Assembly: GCA_001949185.1 (NCBI GenBank)
Contig: BDGG01000004.1
Coordinates: 3,231,267-3,295,266, forward strand
Origin: Ramazzottius varieornatus
Lineage: Eukaryota > Tardigrada > Eutardigrada > Parachela > Ramazzottiidae
DNA length: 64,000 nt
Direction: 5' to 3'
In this document: piece after piece, positions 35,563-47,100 of the stretch
Position numbering within the stretch: position 1 is the first letter of the stretch
Layout of the letters: each line of letters starts with the position of its first letter
The notes under the pieces: model-generated
The model's database searches: none
What the model was told of the DNA's origin: nothing
The model's input: the letters and a program-made list of their open reading frames with translations, nothing else
Translations under genes and position numbers: made by a program

Positions 35563-35660
35563 TATAAATGCCGGCGACGGCGGCGAGCGACGCTGGCGCT
35601 CTACCTCATTCACCTGCATACATCTCGTCACGGTGAATATACGGCACATTGTATGCAGGT
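35563..35660 (+). promoter_or_regulatory. Possible TRIM-NHL core promoter with TATA box and leader hairpin
   Basis: TATAAA at 35563-35568 precedes a G+C-rich stretch. About 45 bases further, ACCTGCATAC at 35612-35621 and its exact reverse complement GTATGCAGGT at 35651-35660 could form a 10-bp hairpin. The TRIM-NHL coding exon 2.1 kb downstream begins right after a splice acceptor, so a leader exon upstream is expected; this is a candidate for it. The link is inference. Confidence 0.3.
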
Positions 35661-37717
35661 ACCCGATGTTTGCGTGGGTTCGAAGTGGGCTGGTTTCCTT
35701 TCATTAGTCCCGAGTGGGTTCTTTCGTGGGTAAGTTTGTAATTTATTTATTTATATGTTTATGGTAGTTAACAGATGTCGGCACTTGGCTGATCGTTCTT
35801 CCTTTGTGATGATTTTGTGCATAGTATAGCTAGTCGTTATGCATTCAATGGCGTAATGTTTGCGGGGGAAAGTGGGTGTTTAGTGGAGATGATAGTGGGG
35901 AATATTGGAGCATTTTAGGCTGTGGATTGAATTTCGTAATGATGGTGGCGGTGAAAAAGGGTGGAAGCTGACACGGCCTTTCCATGGTTGGGCGAGACAC
36001 GCGGAGATTGCTGGAAACTGGTAAACATGCAATCTGCATCCACTTTGTACTTTAATTTGTAGGAAGGTTCTCCGGGTCTCCTTCCCACTTTGATCTCTCG
36101 TCGCTTGCTGGCGATGTAGCACGGAATGGCCGGCAGCATCCCACATGTTCCGATCGACGACGACGACAGCGCATGCGTGTTATTCGATCAGGACGAAATC
36201 TCACGAGCAGGTTGGAAAGACTAATATTAGGATTAATGTTTATGAGCGTTAATAGTTTAGTGCGCAGATGTCACCGCTTGATAGCAACTGCTCTGGACTA
36301 TCGCTTAAATAAATCAAGACCAATGACAGATGAGCATCGAGCGCGGAAGACTGAAGAAATGTAACGGCGCTTCTGTCCATTATTTTCTGTGTTCCTTCCG
36401 TAACCACTCAAAAATCCAACTTGATTTCAGTTTTCCATTATAAGTTATTTTCCCATCTATTCTTGGACGAGCTTTTGACATCTCTGGGATAATTTATGTA
36501 CGGTTTGCGGCGGTAGGAGGTTAAATACGGACAGGACTTTTTAGTGAAGTGGGTCGACACAAATATAGCTGTGTCAATAATAGTCTCTTTAGGAGTTATG
36601 AAACCTCGGTTGTAATGACTGTACTTGCTCTTTTTCGGGTTTGATGGTTTGGACGTGAAACTAGATATCTAGTGGCTGGAAGGTTTTGTTTGTCAGTCTT
36701 TGCTAAGTGAAATCATATGCGGAAGTATCGATATCACTTTCCGCGCACTTGACGAATGACGCTGGAAATGCCGAAGACGGTAATTGAGGCGGGTTCTCAT
36801 GCTGACCACAAGACAAACGACTGTCTACAGTACTATGCGGTAGGCATTCTCATTCCGTGGTCAATTCCGACGGAAGCCTGCGAAGATAATTACTGGGTCG
36901 AATGGCCATAAGAAAGGGGAAGAAGTACCGAGGAGGCATTTTTTTCTGCGGTTTGTATCGAGTACGACGAAGAGAGCCTTTGGACTGATCACAGATCGTT
37001 AATCACGAATGCAAGTACGAGTCTTGAGGGGAGTGTCATTGGAGCTGCATGGTCTAATTGTGTCTTCTCGCCGGTCGAGCTTAGATTATTAGCCAGTGAG
37101 CTTGTTTCCATTTGGACATCTTTGCTCATTGTGTGCAGACTATAGCGAAGTGTTCGAGTTGGCGGAAAGGTAACAGAATAAGTTCTCTTGTCTTCTCTGA
37201 TTCCCCTCCGATTCGATGTACCAGGTTCCGTTCAGGTTCAGGGCAGATGGAAATAGTCGTCTGAAGTGCCCCATTTCTCCTCTGTCTCGACAGTGCAAAC
37301 TTGACAACCAAACCATTATTCACCATTGTCCGGTCTCTACTACTATCAAGTTTATCGACAGGAAAACCTCCTGTTGTTTTCCATGGATTTTTTTATTTTC
37401 GAAATGAGGGTGAATCGATTAGGGGAGAATTTACTCTGTGAGGATCTCACGTGTATATTCATTCTTTGCAGATTTTGCCAAGTGAGACGGGACATTCGTC
37501 GGATTCTTCTGTCATGATGGATTTTGGCCGACGCCATTAGGCTGACATTCTCGGGGCGTATTTGAGGACGGCAGGTGTGTATACTGAATAAATGAATACC
37601 GATCGGAGCTGCAGTGCTCTAGATATGCGATGTGAAAGTGTGAAAGAAGCCTTTCCGTCATGACAACCACGACTTGAGATGAATGCGTATAAGCATCAGC
37701 TGGTGTGCCTTTTGTAG
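35661..37717. other. Probable leader intron of the TRIM-NHL gene
   Basis: No supported coding exon. The acceptor TTTTGTAG ending at 37717 sits four bases before the TRIM-NHL ATG, so an intron must end here; where it begins is not certain. Confidence 0.35.
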
Positions 37718-37721
37718 GCCC

Positions 37722-40490
37722 ATGACAATGTCGACGTTGGTGGAGACGGTGAATATCAATTACGAGGACTTTAGCGATAGCTTCCTGACTTGCACAACCT
37801 GCCTCAACCGCTACGACCCCAGCGAGCACGCGCCCAAACTGCTGCCATGCTCGCACACAATCTGCCACACTTGCCTAGGCAGGATCGCCGAGAATGCGGC
37901 GGGACGAACGCCGCCAACCTTTCGTTGTCCCATTTGTCGCAATTCCATCGTGATTCCCAGAGGAGGCATCGCCGCTTTACCGCCCTCCTTCTTGGTAAAT
38001 CAACTCTTAGATCTGATGGCCTCTCAACACCGCGAAGTCATCCCCAAATGTACCAATCATCAGTCCGAAGAACTGCTACTGTGTGAAAGCTGTGATGCCG
38101 TCTTCTGCACGCGATGCAATCAGCCTAAACAGGTTTGTCCTCAACCAGGTCAAGTCATCAATGAGGAATAATTCACTAAATTACTGTAGGTAAAATATCT
38201 ACATGAGATATTCCTATGCGTGTTTAAAATCCCATACGGTGTAAATGTTCTCGGAGAGTTCGGCGGAGAAAGATTTGTTCCAGGTGGTGCACGTTCACAG
38301 TACGATTCGGTGAGAGCGTGCGCCACTTGGGAAAACGTTTTTGTCGAGTGGGTTAGCCCGGATTTCGTTGGATGATGATGATATTGGTGCTTCGGTTAGT
38401 GACTGGTTTGCTTTGGCAGGTGGAAAATAAGCAAGGGGATTTTGTCTGTCATCACGACGCGACGGTGGTTCCTTTCTCGATTGCCCTAAAACGCATGTCG
38501 AAGATTATGCTCTATAAGGCGCAAAGCTGCTTCCAGCGACTGGAAGTTGGGGAACAAGCCATCCTGAAAGAATGCCAAAGCCTCGACGTGTCCTTCAACG
38601 TCACCAAAGCCGCCATCAACAAGTCGATGGAAAGCATCTACGCTCTCGTTGAAAAGCATCGAACCTTCCTTGTCGCGAACCTGGAGAACCTGAGAGACCA
38701 GAAGAAGGGTGTCCTGCAAGAACAGTTGGAAATTCTGAAGGACGAAAAGCGAAAAATCGAAGCCGTAAGAATATTTTGCCTCATTGAAATTTCAAACTAA
38801 GTTTCTCTGAAATCGGAATTCGGTACCAAGGAAGTTCATTTATTTTGATACTTGCGCTATTTTTGTTTGCAGGTATGTCATACGGAAACCGGACCGAATG
38901 TGCAGCTGGAAATGCAGGCCATAGGTGGGAAAATAGGCAGTTTGAACTCGATGTTAGGCAGTATGAACCTGTTGTGTGATCCTCGAGAGAACGCCTACAT
39001 GTTCTTCCGGTACGGTCACAACGACATCCTTCAAGAACTCAGGACCTGTCTGGAAGGTTTCGGTGAGATCAAGCACAGCCACACGCTGCCGTCGCTGTGC
39101 AAAGTAATCGTAAGTCCCTCCGTCGCCCACCTGACGACCACAATAACGCTGACGTGTTATGACTACAATGGCCATGCAGTCAAGTATGGCGGGGACCCGG
39201 TGACGGTGATGGTAACTGACAGCCACGGGAAGTCGATCCATTACTCCTTGAAGGATAACGATAATGGGTCGTATGAAGTTGCCTTCACACCGACCCTACC
39301 TGACACCTATTCCGTGGAAGTGAAGATCTTTGATCGGCATGTCCAAGGAAGTCCTTTCGAGTGCAAAGCCAGTGAACACATCAACCCGGTATGTTCTTTT
39401 CGTTGAAGAAACGTCTTTTCATATTATGAACATTTCTTGAATCTCCCGAAATTATTTAACGTACGAGGCACTGGCAATGGAGTGGACACTGCGAAATGCA
39501 ATCAATCAATGTAAATACACGGTGGCCAGGTTGTCCATATCAATGTCAAATCTGGGAGAGTCCGCTCAATTGCCGTTGCCTCGTATCTTTAGAGTGTTGC
39601 GGAATTTTGCAAAAAACTTTCTAAATTCTCTTTAGGATTCGTCTTGAATTTCCAACTATTGCTGACGAATGACTGATCATTTGCAGGTGCGTATATACCG
39701 GGGCCAGGATGTGGGCTTGTCCCGCCCAGTCAGTATTGTTAAGGGGAAAGACAACAAGTACTACATTCTTGATACGGGAAATGATCGCATAGCTGTGATG
39801 ACAGAAGACTTTGAGCAAAAGTCCAGTATTAAGCTGCCCGATTCCGAGCGGCAGTCGGTGACGGGTATGGCCTTGTCGCCACAAGGCACGCTAATCTGCA
39901 CGAACTGGCGCACCCGCGAAATCTTTGAGATCTCCTTTGCCGGAGAAATTCTCAGGCGCTTCACCTCGCAAGAGCTTAACTGTCCATGTTCAGTGGCGGT
40001 GAACTCGAAGGGTGAGATCTTCGTAGCGGACAGCGGATTGGGGCTGATACTGGTGTTCAGTTCAGCTGGGAAGATGCTGAGGAAGATAACGGGAGTGGCG
40101 GGCCATCGGTTAGATCTCCTCCAGGCTATTTCGTGCTTTGAGAACGAAGAATCGCGGGATATCGTTCTAGCTGATAACATGATTAAAATTTATGATGAGG
40201 CTGGGAAACTCAAGAGTCAAATGGGTACAAGAGGCAAAGATGATATTTACCAAAGTGTGACGCTGGACGCGACGCATGACCTGTTGTTGGCTAGTAAAAC
40301 AGAAAAGCGCCGCAACGTGATTGAAGTGTGGAAGTACAGCACGGGCCAGTTGTCCTTCGTGATTGACAGTCATGACTGCAAGCTCAGACGACCCGCTGGA
40401 CTGGTCCTTGATGGCGATCGACATTTGCTGATCTGCGATGTGGGAGTTGGCTCCAATCAGGGAAGCATTTTGAAGTTCCCGTATGGATAA
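37722..40490 (+). CDS. TRIM-NHL E3 ubiquitin ligase (RING, B-box, coiled coil, filamin, NHL)
   Basis: Likely E3 ubiquitin ligase and possible RNA- or cytoskeleton-linked regulator of the TRIM2/3/71 kind. Four exons, 37722-38132, 38420-38764, 38873-39388 and 39687-40490, all phase 0, give 691 residues. The RING is complete: C24, C27, C43, H45, C48, C51, C69, C72 (LLPCSHTICHTC; FRCPIC). A B-box-like zinc site follows (C110, H113, C121, C124, C129, C132, C147, H148, H149). Residues 150-255 are helical coiled coil. A filamin-type Ig repeat spans about 326-422 (SLKDNDNGSYEVAFTPTLPD; VQGSPFECKA). The NHL propeller fills 425-691 with repeats such as LSRPVSIVKGKDNKYYILDT and NCPCSVAVNSKGEIFVADSG. The start is the first ATG after the acceptor; MSTL two codons on is possible. 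Exact orthology to TRIM2/3 or another NHL class was not settled. Confidence 0.9.
38258..38352. repeat. 95-bp intronic hairpin repeat, copy 3
   Basis: Arms 38258-38292 and 38318-38352 around a 25-base centre, in TRIM-NHL intron 38133-38419. The right arm has GTGCGCCACTTGG and TTGTCGAGT as in the other copies; the left arm is the most diverged and pairs partly through G-T pairs. Confidence 0.45.
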
Positions 40491-40614
40491 ATGAAAGGAA
40501 GACGAAATCGTGATAGAAACCTGTAATTGACATTTTCTAGACTTGCCATACTTTCCTACTTTTTTCTCGAGTGTGATTGGTGGACCTTGTTTCTCTTTTT
40601 TTGGTTCAGCTATG

Positions 40615-40620
40615 AATAAA
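40615..40620 (+). terminator. TRIM-NHL polyadenylation signal
   Basis: AATAAA 125 bases past the TRIM-NHL stop, followed by T-rich sequence. The gap 40491-41028 is otherwise the two converging 3' untranslated regions of TRIM-NHL and the PABIR-like gene. Confidence 0.6.
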
Positions 40621-41028
40621 AATTTTCGGTCGAATTCTTCTGTTGGATGACAGCGGAAGATATTAGCTGTAAAACTTTTTGATTTTTTCTTCTCAAGACT
40701 GACGGATAGCATTATTTGCTTAACCGTACGTGTACTGTCTGTACAAAGCTTCCTGAAAGACAGCATCTAGACTGCAGTAGAATCTATTGTACATTTGTTC
40801 TGGAAAGGATTGGAAATAAAGAAGAAAGGACTGTGCGTCTCGTGAGAAAGCAAAAGCTAATCGTAACAAGGAACAGGATTGCAAGAAGCAACTTTTACAG
40901 TACAAAGCCCTGAGGTGAAAATGAACCCAAAGAAATTTGATCCACAACCTATCCTTACAAAAAAACTACTCTAAATCAGAATTGTCATCTGAGGACGTAG
41001 CGTAATGCCTGTTCCTCGTTCGCAAGCT

Positions 41029-42648
41029 TCAAAACTCCATATCGCTGGCGTTCGACAGTGTTGGAGACGGTGGTACGCAGAAGCGCTTGTCCGATGCAGA
41101 CTCGTCGTCGCTTTCTTGAGCTGGAACAAAATCTCTACAACGAACTGATGCACCGCCGGGAAAAACTAACCCTTACCTTTGCGCTTGCCCAGAAGACTTT
41201 GCCTCAGATGAGGATCGCGCATGCCATTGCTGGTCGAGTACGTCCGTCTATAAGGACTTTGACTGCCAGACCTGCCACGACCCACTGGACTGTGTGGACT
41301 TGCAGGCATCTATCGGACAATGTTACGTTGAAATATCAGAGGCGCTTCATACCCCTTTCTAGTTAGCATTGGTGTACAACTTACCGTGAAGAGAAGTCCG
41401 ACAGGACTGACCGACACTTCCGGATCGTTGAGATCCACGCTGCTGCATCGCGAAGAACCCGCGATGCTGATGGGTTCTGAGGCTCTTTCCGGAAACATGC
41501 TGACAGGACAAGTTTCTGTCGAACTGGGGGACGGAGGGCTCGGCATGGCTATGGAATGGCTGGGCGAGGCCTCGATAGTCGCTGGTGGCGTCCACGACAG
41601 GGAGGAGAATAAGTTAGGGAGCGTTAAATCACTGCAGGATCTGGGGAAACGATTGAAAACATAACCTAGCTTATAAAGTACTACAATACAGGTACTAGTA
41701 CTAGCTACGTAAAGCAAGGACGAAGAAGCATTCCTCACCTAGAGAGCCGCATTTTCGCGTGCATTTCTCTGCAAAAAGTAATCGCACTATATTATCAGCA
41801 ATAAACAGCTGGTATACTGTTTTTACCCTTCGCCATAGCACTCTGCGGCCACGAAAGACTTGGACTCTTGCTTGAGCTGGTTGATAACAGGTAACATCTG
41901 GAATACGACAGAATACGGGACTCCGAGGGTATTCGTATCCGAACGACGCACGCTGCGGCAGTCAGCCTTCAAAATAGGTCGTACCTTGCGTCGACGGAGC
42001 GGGAACCCTTCTGCATTTGCGCTGAGTCGGGAAGGACCGTGATCACCACCAAGGGAAAAGCCCTCGAGCTTGTCAACGGCACCTTTCAATCTCAGTGCAA
42101 TCCCATGATCAGATCCTCCCGGCCTGAAGTAGGTTCATACGTATAACGTTCTACGCATGTGTCAAAGAACGACTTCACATATTAGGTTCATACCTGGCAG
42201 GGGAATCAGGAAACGTGGGTACTGTGGAATGGACGCCCGAGTCATCTCGCCAACCAACAAACGGATTCTCAGAAACGTCTCTTGGGCTGCCATTGGAAGG
42301 TGAACAAGAAACTGTAAATCCTCGTCTGAGAAACAAATGCATTTTACTGCAGACCTCCAGAAGAAATCGAAACTAACTGACATCCATGCGGAGACTTGAA
42401 TCGAATGTCACTTGCGATCTGAGCAATCGAAGGCTCGTAACAATCTGAACGTTTGGACTTTGTGCCAGATACAGTCCATCTGATAAGGATGACCGCTTTA
42501 CTTACTTTCGAGGCTGGAAATCGCGCAGGGAATATGGATCAGAAGCTCGATACTTCATCGTACTTGGCTTTCGGACAACTTCAGCATTGTAGAGCGAGGG
42601 CTCGGGTGTGGAAGGATCGGAGCCAGTGTCTGTCATATCGCTGTCCAT
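41029..42648 (-). CDS. PABIR: PABIR/FAM122-like PP2A-B55 regulator
   Basis: FAM122/PABIR proteins bind and restrain PP2A-B55, affecting mitotic timing and checkpoint signalling. Eight exons: 42648-42506, 42418-42378, 42325-42194, 42115-41827, 41768-41739, 41640-41385, 41309-41177, 41120-41029; phases agree, 371 residues. The family-like part is the C-terminal half: INQLKQESKSFVAAECYGEG, EMHAKMRLSRSCSDLTLP (compare IKQEE...HEREVQTAMQISHSW in human FAM122A), then Ser/Pro-rich sequence with SPHSPVGRGRSGSQSP, LGKRK and DKRF near the end. The N-terminal 105 residues (NEDLQFLVHLPMAAQE...) have no counterpart I know. They are joined by a weak acceptor (GGGAG/GA) at 42116, so exons 1-3 could belong to a different transcript. 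Converges with TRIM-NHL. Confidence 0.6.
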
Positions 42649-44177
42649 TTTGGGCAACGTCACACTACACTCTCACAGGTGTTGCAGTGGCCGCACGCGA
42701 ATGTTCATACAGATGCAGGTTGTCTCAAGCCTTTCCGCAATGACAAAGAATCTTGCGTTGCTGGTTGAGAGCTCCTCCAATTCTGAGCTTTCAGTTTCCT
42801 CGGTCAGCTCTTCTCGCAGAGCAACAGAAGTTCAGTGTGGAAGACGACGGCCCTGAAACAAAACCCAACTGCCATTTGCAACCAGGGCACATTCCGCAAT
42901 ACTCATTTACAGTACCTACAACAGACCCGGAGTATCCAATTCATCCTTGGTATCCAGATAATTCAGTGGCTGGGATGATCGAAATAGCGAAGCGTAAGGT
43001 GATGGAAGAAGTAGTTACTTCTGGACCCTGGAATTTCGAACTGACAGCTTGCATGCAGCTGTTTTGCTTTGGGACATGCTGTAGTGTCATGGACGGAAAT
43101 GTGTGATGTCACACTTTCACCGCACTGACGTCATGGACCCCAGATAGATTTGTTGAGCCTCGACAACCTAGTCAACGGCTTCCTCGATCGTCAGAGGATA
43201 ACGAAACACGTAAAAATACAGTAATGGCAGCTCTGGCAAATGGAAGCGATCAAGACTAACTTCAGAAGATCGACACATGGAAATTACCATCCGAGATCAG
43301 GCACCAGAAAAGGGGGAAATTCGCACAACCAATGCAGAGAGAACTAACCACTAAACAAGGAAATGAGGGAGCGTCCTTCTCGCCTTCGTCCAGGTGCTCA
43401 CTCGTCCATATCCATGTCCGACTGGCTTCGTCGTTCCCGGTTTGATGCTCGAGCTGGTCCATGTGAGTGGGTGGGTATTTGCTGTCCGTCGCGAGGGTCC
43501 TCTTCGTTGACTTGGGTCCGCCCTCCGAACCTGGTAGTGCCGACGGAGACTTGATCCGCCTTGCTTGGCGGATCGTAGTTCTGATGGCATTCATCAGCCA
43601 TCCATCTCCATAGTTCCCTGGGCAAGTTTCATGTTGTCCCCACATATCTTGGTCATGCTAATTGTGCATGAACTGTGGCTTTGGGTTATGGTCCCCTCAA
43701 ACACACGGGAAGCTTCTCCGATATGCGACTGCAAATCCTGGACAATACGTTGACTGGCTCCACGAAAGGACAAAGGTATAAACGAAAGGGTAAACCTCAA
43801 GATCCGATGCAAGGCCTTCGTAGAGACTCGTCGTGATACAATCTGTGCAGGGAACTCTGGTTCTGTCCGTTCTGCGACATCATTCCCAGAAATCTAATTT
43901 CGAGAAAATATTAGAACCTTGCAAAAACGGGTCTAGAGTAGACCATTTCACAAATTCATTTCTAACGATCGAACAGGGATAACTTACAGCATCAATATGA
44001 TGCAAACTAAAAGGTAAACCATCAGTTTCGTGTAAATCTTATGTGAGAAAACTGCACAAATAAAAGCCATTAAAAGACTGGAGTTTAGGATAAATAAAAA
44101 GTTGAAAGACTGCTTGAAAAAAACCAACAAATTGTGAGAGACAATGCGCTTTGCATCAGTGATCAGTACAATAAGAA
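42649..44177. other. Region between PABIR-like gene and Trio 3' end
   Basis: Holds the PABIR-like promoter on the left and the Trio 3' untranslated region on the right. Plus-strand frame 42753-43106 is open for 117 codons and has a non-random look (DPEYPIHPWYPDNSVAGMIE), but no relative or splice partner is seen. A short perfect hairpin GATCCGCC/GGCGGATC occurs at about 43554-43575. Minus-strand frames at 43262-43645 overlap each other in three frames and are not convincing. Confidence 0.3.
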
Positions 44178-47100
44178 TCAGTTCTTCTTTCGAAAACTCA
44201 GACCGCTGATTCCTTTGGCAGGTGGAGGTGCAGCAGGGGTAGTTGCCGGTGCTGACGGTGACTTATCCCGTCGCCCACTGATCGACCATCTACGTGACTT
44301 GCTTTCCGTCGGTTCTGCGGCCGCGAGAGAAGACTTGGAGGATGAAACTGTTATTCCGGATGGCGATTCCGGCACGGCATTCTGACCACTACTCTTCGAC
44401 CCCTTTTTGAGTAGATCAGCTTCAGAACGTACGACTTTCAGGGCTGGCACCGGAAACAAGAAACGTCCAGAGGACTTCCTCGTTATACCGGTGACAGGAG
44501 GTGTACTGGAGACGAGTGGGGTAACGATGACACTTTCGATCGGTGGCGGAGTGATGGGGCCGGAAACCGAACCTGTATACCCGCGGACGATACTGTTGGG
44601 CGACTCGGGGCTTCGTGGAATGGAAAGAGGTCTTCGACGGTCGGGCTCTACGAGGGACTTTGGTCGCATGGATACTTTTAACTTTGAACCTTCTGCGTTC
44701 GCTGCTTTGTGTGGTGGACGACCAGCGTGGCCCGTGTGCGGAGGTAGAGTTGATAGCAGGGCTGCCTCTGGGCAGAGCGGTGGCGCCACTGTACTTACCA
44801 AAGCCGTGGAGGCGATCGCCGGAGTCAGCCTTAAAACACGCATCAGATTAGAAATGCAAACGAACAAATACTGTTGTTTCGCAATTTTGTTTGCTGCCAA
44901 ATTTTATATTATCAGAATTTTATCACGAAATAATCTGAAAAACAGTTGTTAGAAGCTGTTGGGATGTTACCGTCTGACGGCATGTGATATGCACAAGTAC
45001 ACTGGTTCGGGAGCCGAGTTAAGGAATAGATGGTTAGAAGTGGGGGAATTGCCCATTAGAGTAGTGGTGTGAGGTTTGGGAGTTGGCAGCAAAGAAGCGC
45101 GTTGGGTATGCATGTCGATTAGTGACGACAAGGAGCAGACCGAAAGTGGGGATCCAATTAACATGTTAATCAATCAGACGTTCACTCACGTCATCTCTTC
45201 GCCTGGTTGCCGACCCTGTTGACGCTGGAAGTCTATAGGGCTCTGCAAGGCTCGCAAAAAGTTCTGCTGAGTGTCGAGCATGGTCTTGATCTGGGCAACC
45301 CAAATGTCTCGCTTCTCCTGAGAAGGCGCTTCTATGACGAACATTCGATCCCCAGTATGAGGATCTCTCGATCTTAGAGCGAAGCGTACGACGTCACGCT
45401 CTACTTCGATGAGCGACATCTTGTTCACCTAAAAAAAAATTAGCATCAATTCTTTTCCACACAGTAGGTCGTATCCGATCAGTATGAATAAATGCTGACC
45501 GGCAAATACCTGGATGTGGCTTTTGTAGATGTAGACCGGACTACTATAAGTCGACTTGTTCTTGTGGCTGCCCGAACCAAGTGCTTCACTGAAGATCACC
45601 ACTTGTTCAAAGACGAAAATCTGGCGCTCCTTGAACTTATTATTGGTGCCTGAGGCATCCTCGTCCTTTTTCTTCTCCTTCTCCTTGTCTTTCGCTGACT
45701 GGCCAGGTGGAGCCACAGCAGTGAAGGTTTCACACACCAGGAATGAGTCTTGTAAGAGAAGCTTCCCTTGCGCCGTCAGTTTGCCCTGTAGCGAGAAACC
45801 AAAGTAGAATAGAGGAGGATTAAATTTAAAGGTGCTTTCACAGTACCTCGAATCCTTGAAGTCTTCCAACTTCCATAAAGTCATTCGCCAGCTTGCATAT
45901 GCCCATGATGCAATTCATGGCTTTTTGAAGATCCGCCACATTCTTCTCGCCCAAACCGGCGCGCTCGGTATATTTCATGATGTCTTTGAGCATCAGCTGG
46001 TATCGCATGACTCTCTGTACAGGTTTGATCAGCATGTCAGGAAGCTTGAGTTTCTCGCCCAGTTTCATCCGAATCTCCTCGAAGTACGAGTCCACGTATT
46101 CCGAAACGATGAACTCTGACTTTGGCTTGTTTTGGCAGTACACAACGTACATCTGGAATTTTCTCTCCTGAAATAGACATCGTGGGTGTTAAGAGATGGA
46201 TTCTGCAGCAAAACATATGCAAACAGGTAATTGCGAGGGCATAATCGAGTTTCCGGCCTTCAAACTCTAATTATATTCGCATGTCGATCCGAATTTCCGA
46301 CACTTGCTATCGTTTGGAAGCTCAAAACACGGGATATACGTAAACATCAAGCACGTGCATACACTAGCTTCGTACACAACACTTGAACCCTTGTATGCAG
46401 GTATGTGAATAGTATGTTTGTTGGTTATTTTCATTATCTCGTTAAACTTATTCGGGTTTTTTGTTTCGTTTTCAATGGCAGGTTTGACAGATGCGGAAAT
46501 TTCCCGCATGAGGAATTGGATTCACTGTACTAGACTTTGTGAGCATTTCTGCACAGAAACCACTACTAAAAGTTGAAACAAACAGAGTATGACAGAGTAT
46601 TCCACTTCCTCAGGCAATTTTGCATATGAAGGGACAAGTTTAGGCGTACAACGGAAAGGGGAGACATCACGACTAAGTACATTTGGACTTACATATCGTA
46701 TGAAAGCTTGTGGTAATCGATCAGCCGCATCCAAACACTTCTCCAGTTCGCCATAGAATGTGCTGCAAAGACAGGAAGAAGCGAACGTCAATTTCTGGGT
46801 TCCGCGTCACTCATTCTTGTAAAAAGGGGACATCGAACAGATGACGTCAAGCAAGACTCGCAATTACTCTCTTCGTTACGAAAGAATAATTAAAGCTCGT
46901 TGCCGTTCATGGAAAGACCAGACCCTTTGTACCGCTTATCAAGCTCAACACGTTATTACGGCCAAAGCAGAAAAAAACCCATGAAACTTGAACTTCCGCA
47001 TTTCGATTATTCATAAGACTAGGGATCGACAAGTTTTGCTTACTCTCGATGGAACACATAGATCTGCTCGATATTCCCGAAAATGAGCTTATCACGTCCA

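Noticed and set aside
37512-37868. 118-codon minus-strand frame
   Set aside because: Antisense to the RING exon of the TRIM-NHL gene, with no features of its own.
43262-43645. Possible retroelement fragment from three overlapping minus-strand frames
   Set aside because: No reverse transcriptase, integrase or gag motif could be identified in any frame.
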